7,064 bases of DNA from Thermodesulfobacteriota bacterium (lineage in GTDB: Bacteria > Desulfobacterota > Syntrophobacteria > BM002). The notes beneath the pieces are model-generated. The model had not been told where the DNA came from, made no database searches, and worked only from the letters and a program-made list of their open reading frames with translations. Positions 6,073-7,064 of this stretch are shown here, piece after piece. The stretch spans positions 1 to 7,064 of the forward strand of contig CAMYLW010000083.1 of NCBI GenBank assembly GCA_947259475.1, in the 5' to 3' direction. Positions within the stretch are counted from its first letter, which is position 1, and every line of letters starts with the position of its first letter. The position numbers and the translations under genes were made by a program.

Positions 6073-6792
6073 ATGAAAGGCTGGTCGAAGGCGGTGGGTG
6101 CAGGCTTGGGGTATTTCGTCGGAGGCCCCATTGGTGCCGTGCTCGGCTATATGGCAGGCCATAAGCTGACGCCCAAACTCAATGCCCAAGAAGGCCATCT
6201 ACTCATAGCTAACCTCCTTGGCTTCACAACCCTTTTTTTGAAGGCCAACACCGCTCCCTCTTCTGAAGATAGTAGCGAAACAGTACGTTTCATCTCCAGA
6301 CTCTTTCAATTCGACGCCGAAGACGAGCACATGGCAGGAGAGCTTCTCCAGCGACTCCTCGAAGTGGACCTGGACATTCATGCCATGGCAAGGACCTTCA
6401 AAAACCATTCAGATGTAAATATGCGCAACCGTTTGCTTGAAATCCTCGCCACACTCTGCTTGCTCATTGAGGGGCCCCGGCAAGAACGTCAGCTCGGGCT
6501 TTTGCACCGAATTGCCGAGGCCTTGAACCTTACTCCAGCTCAATGGCTGGCTATTAAGTCCCGATATCGAGGCACGTCACCCCAACTAGACCCGGCCTGT
6601 TGCTGTGCCCTGCTGGAACTGTACCCCGAAGTCTCTGAAGAGGAAATCAGGACCGCTTATCGACGACTTGCAAAAAAATATCACCCAGACCACTTTGCCC
6701 ACCTGGACCAGGTTAGTCAACGGCGACATGCCGAGAGGATGACCCTGGTCAATGCAGCCTATGAAACCATTCGGGCTGATAAACGCATCTGA
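6073..6792 (+). CDS. djlA: DjlA-like membrane-anchored J-domain co-chaperone
   Basis: DjlA proteins are inner-membrane J-domain proteins that stimulate DnaK. From the ATG at 6073 the protein has 239 residues in the DjlA order. A glycine-rich N-terminal membrane segment (about 8-28, with GYFVGGPIGAVLGYMAGH) matches the DjlA anchor. A helical TerB-like middle domain (about 40-165) contains LLHRIAEALNLTPAQW. A C-terminal J domain (about 172-239) has EEEIRTAYRRLAKKYHPDH, with the catalytic His204-Pro205-Asp206, then VNAAYETI. The protein stops right after the J domain, as in DjlA. In the TerB part the expected acidic Asp-Gly loop residues are not evident, and three cysteines (176-178) open the J domain. 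GGAG lies 5 bases before the ATG; the in-frame TTG at 6052 lacks such a site. It is divergent from tolQ. Confidence 0.85.
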   Translation: MKGWSKAVGAGLGYFVGGPIGAVLGYMAGHKLTPKLNAQEGHLLIANLLGFTTLFLKANTAPSSEDSSETVRFISRLFQFDAEDEHMAGELLQRLLEVDLDIHAMARTFKNHSDVNMRNRLLEILATLCLLIEGPRQERQLGLLHRIAEALNLTPAQWLAIKSRYRGTSPQLDPACCCALLELYPEVSEEEIRTAYRRLAKKYHPDHFAHLDQVSQRRHAERMTLVNAAYETIRADKRI

Positions 6793-6911
6793 CATCTAAA
6801 CCCTGAGCCCTCGATCCCCATGATCGCTGGCTGAAGCAGTAACTTTTATCCCGTTAGAACCTTTATCAACACCATACACGTTTTTTCTTAGACCTTGGCG
6901 GCTATTAGCTT
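6793..6911. other. Non-coding stretch after djlA-like gene
   Basis: No open frame of note and no convincing T-tailed hairpin is visible between the djlA stop and the palindromic element that starts at 6912. A TTTTTT run at 6881-6886 lacks a stable stem before it. Confidence 0.4.
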
Positions 6912-7048
6912 GAACCGCAGAATATCGAACAAGGAATAATGAATGTCGAAGTAAGGTATTCTATCGATTTATATTAATCTGAAATAGTCAGAGCGAAGCG
7001 ATTCCACACTTCATCATTCGATATTTCTTGTTCGATATTCTGCGGTTC
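6912..7048. repeat. 137-base MITE-like palindromic element
   Basis: The arms at 6912-6951 and 7009-7048 are inverted copies matching at 35 of 40 positions, with the outer 22 bases perfect (each outer end reads GAACCGCAG inwards). The 57-base centre is AT-rich (TCGATTTATATTAAT) and then contains GAGCGAAGCGATTCC. The right arm also has TTCGATATT twice, 14 bases apart (7017 and 7031). Base composition is more AT-rich than the genes. There is no room for a transposase, so this is either a non-autonomous element (MITE-like) or a dispersed structured repeat. No clear target-site duplication is visible; a flanking AGC/GCT pair extends the stem past a 2-base bulge. Confidence 0.75.
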
Positions 7049-7064
7049 GCTGTTCCAACTATGT

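Overview
The window holds a complete Tol-Pal cell-envelope locus on the minus strand, read from high to low coordinates as tolQ, tolR, a tolA/tonB-like gene, tolB, pal and cpoB. A DjlA-like co-chaperone gene diverges from tolQ on the plus strand. The organism is therefore a diderm (Gram-negative) bacterium. The Pal C-terminus, the lipoprotein form of CpoB, the short TonB-type protein in the TolA slot and the roughly 50% GC all point to Desulfobacterota (former Deltaproteobacteria). That placement is inference from protein style, not a database match.

Layout: 1-275 is the left edge with no supportable gene. 276-1202 is cpoB, with its own candidate promoter just upstream. 1203-1608 is a 406-base gap containing a terminator-like hairpin (1502-1552) that probably ends the tolQRAB-pal message. 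1609-2190 is pal; 2191-2330 is a structured gap; 2331-3680 is tolB. 3685-4491 is the TolA/TonB-like gene, only 4 bases from tolB. 4521-4574 is a nested palindrome lying between tolR and tolA. 4577-4990 is tolR and 5075-5836 is tolQ. 5837-6072 is the divergent control region, with a good minus-strand promoter and two perfect palindromes. 6073-6792 is djlA-like. 6793-7064 is non-coding and contains a 137-base MITE-like inverted repeat (6912-7048).

How the genes work together: TolQ and TolR form the proton-motive-force-driven inner-membrane motor. The TolA/TonB-like protein carries that energy across the periplasm. TolB (periplasm) and Pal (outer-membrane lipoprotein bound to peptidoglycan) are the outer targets. 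CpoB links the system to peptidoglycan synthesis at division. The DjlA-like protein is a membrane-anchored J-domain partner of DnaK; any link to the Tol system rests only on adjacency.

No wholly new multi-gene system is visible. The most interesting features are non-coding: the 137-base palindromic element at the right edge, the palindrome embedded inside the tol operon, and the apparent transcriptional separation of cpoB from pal.
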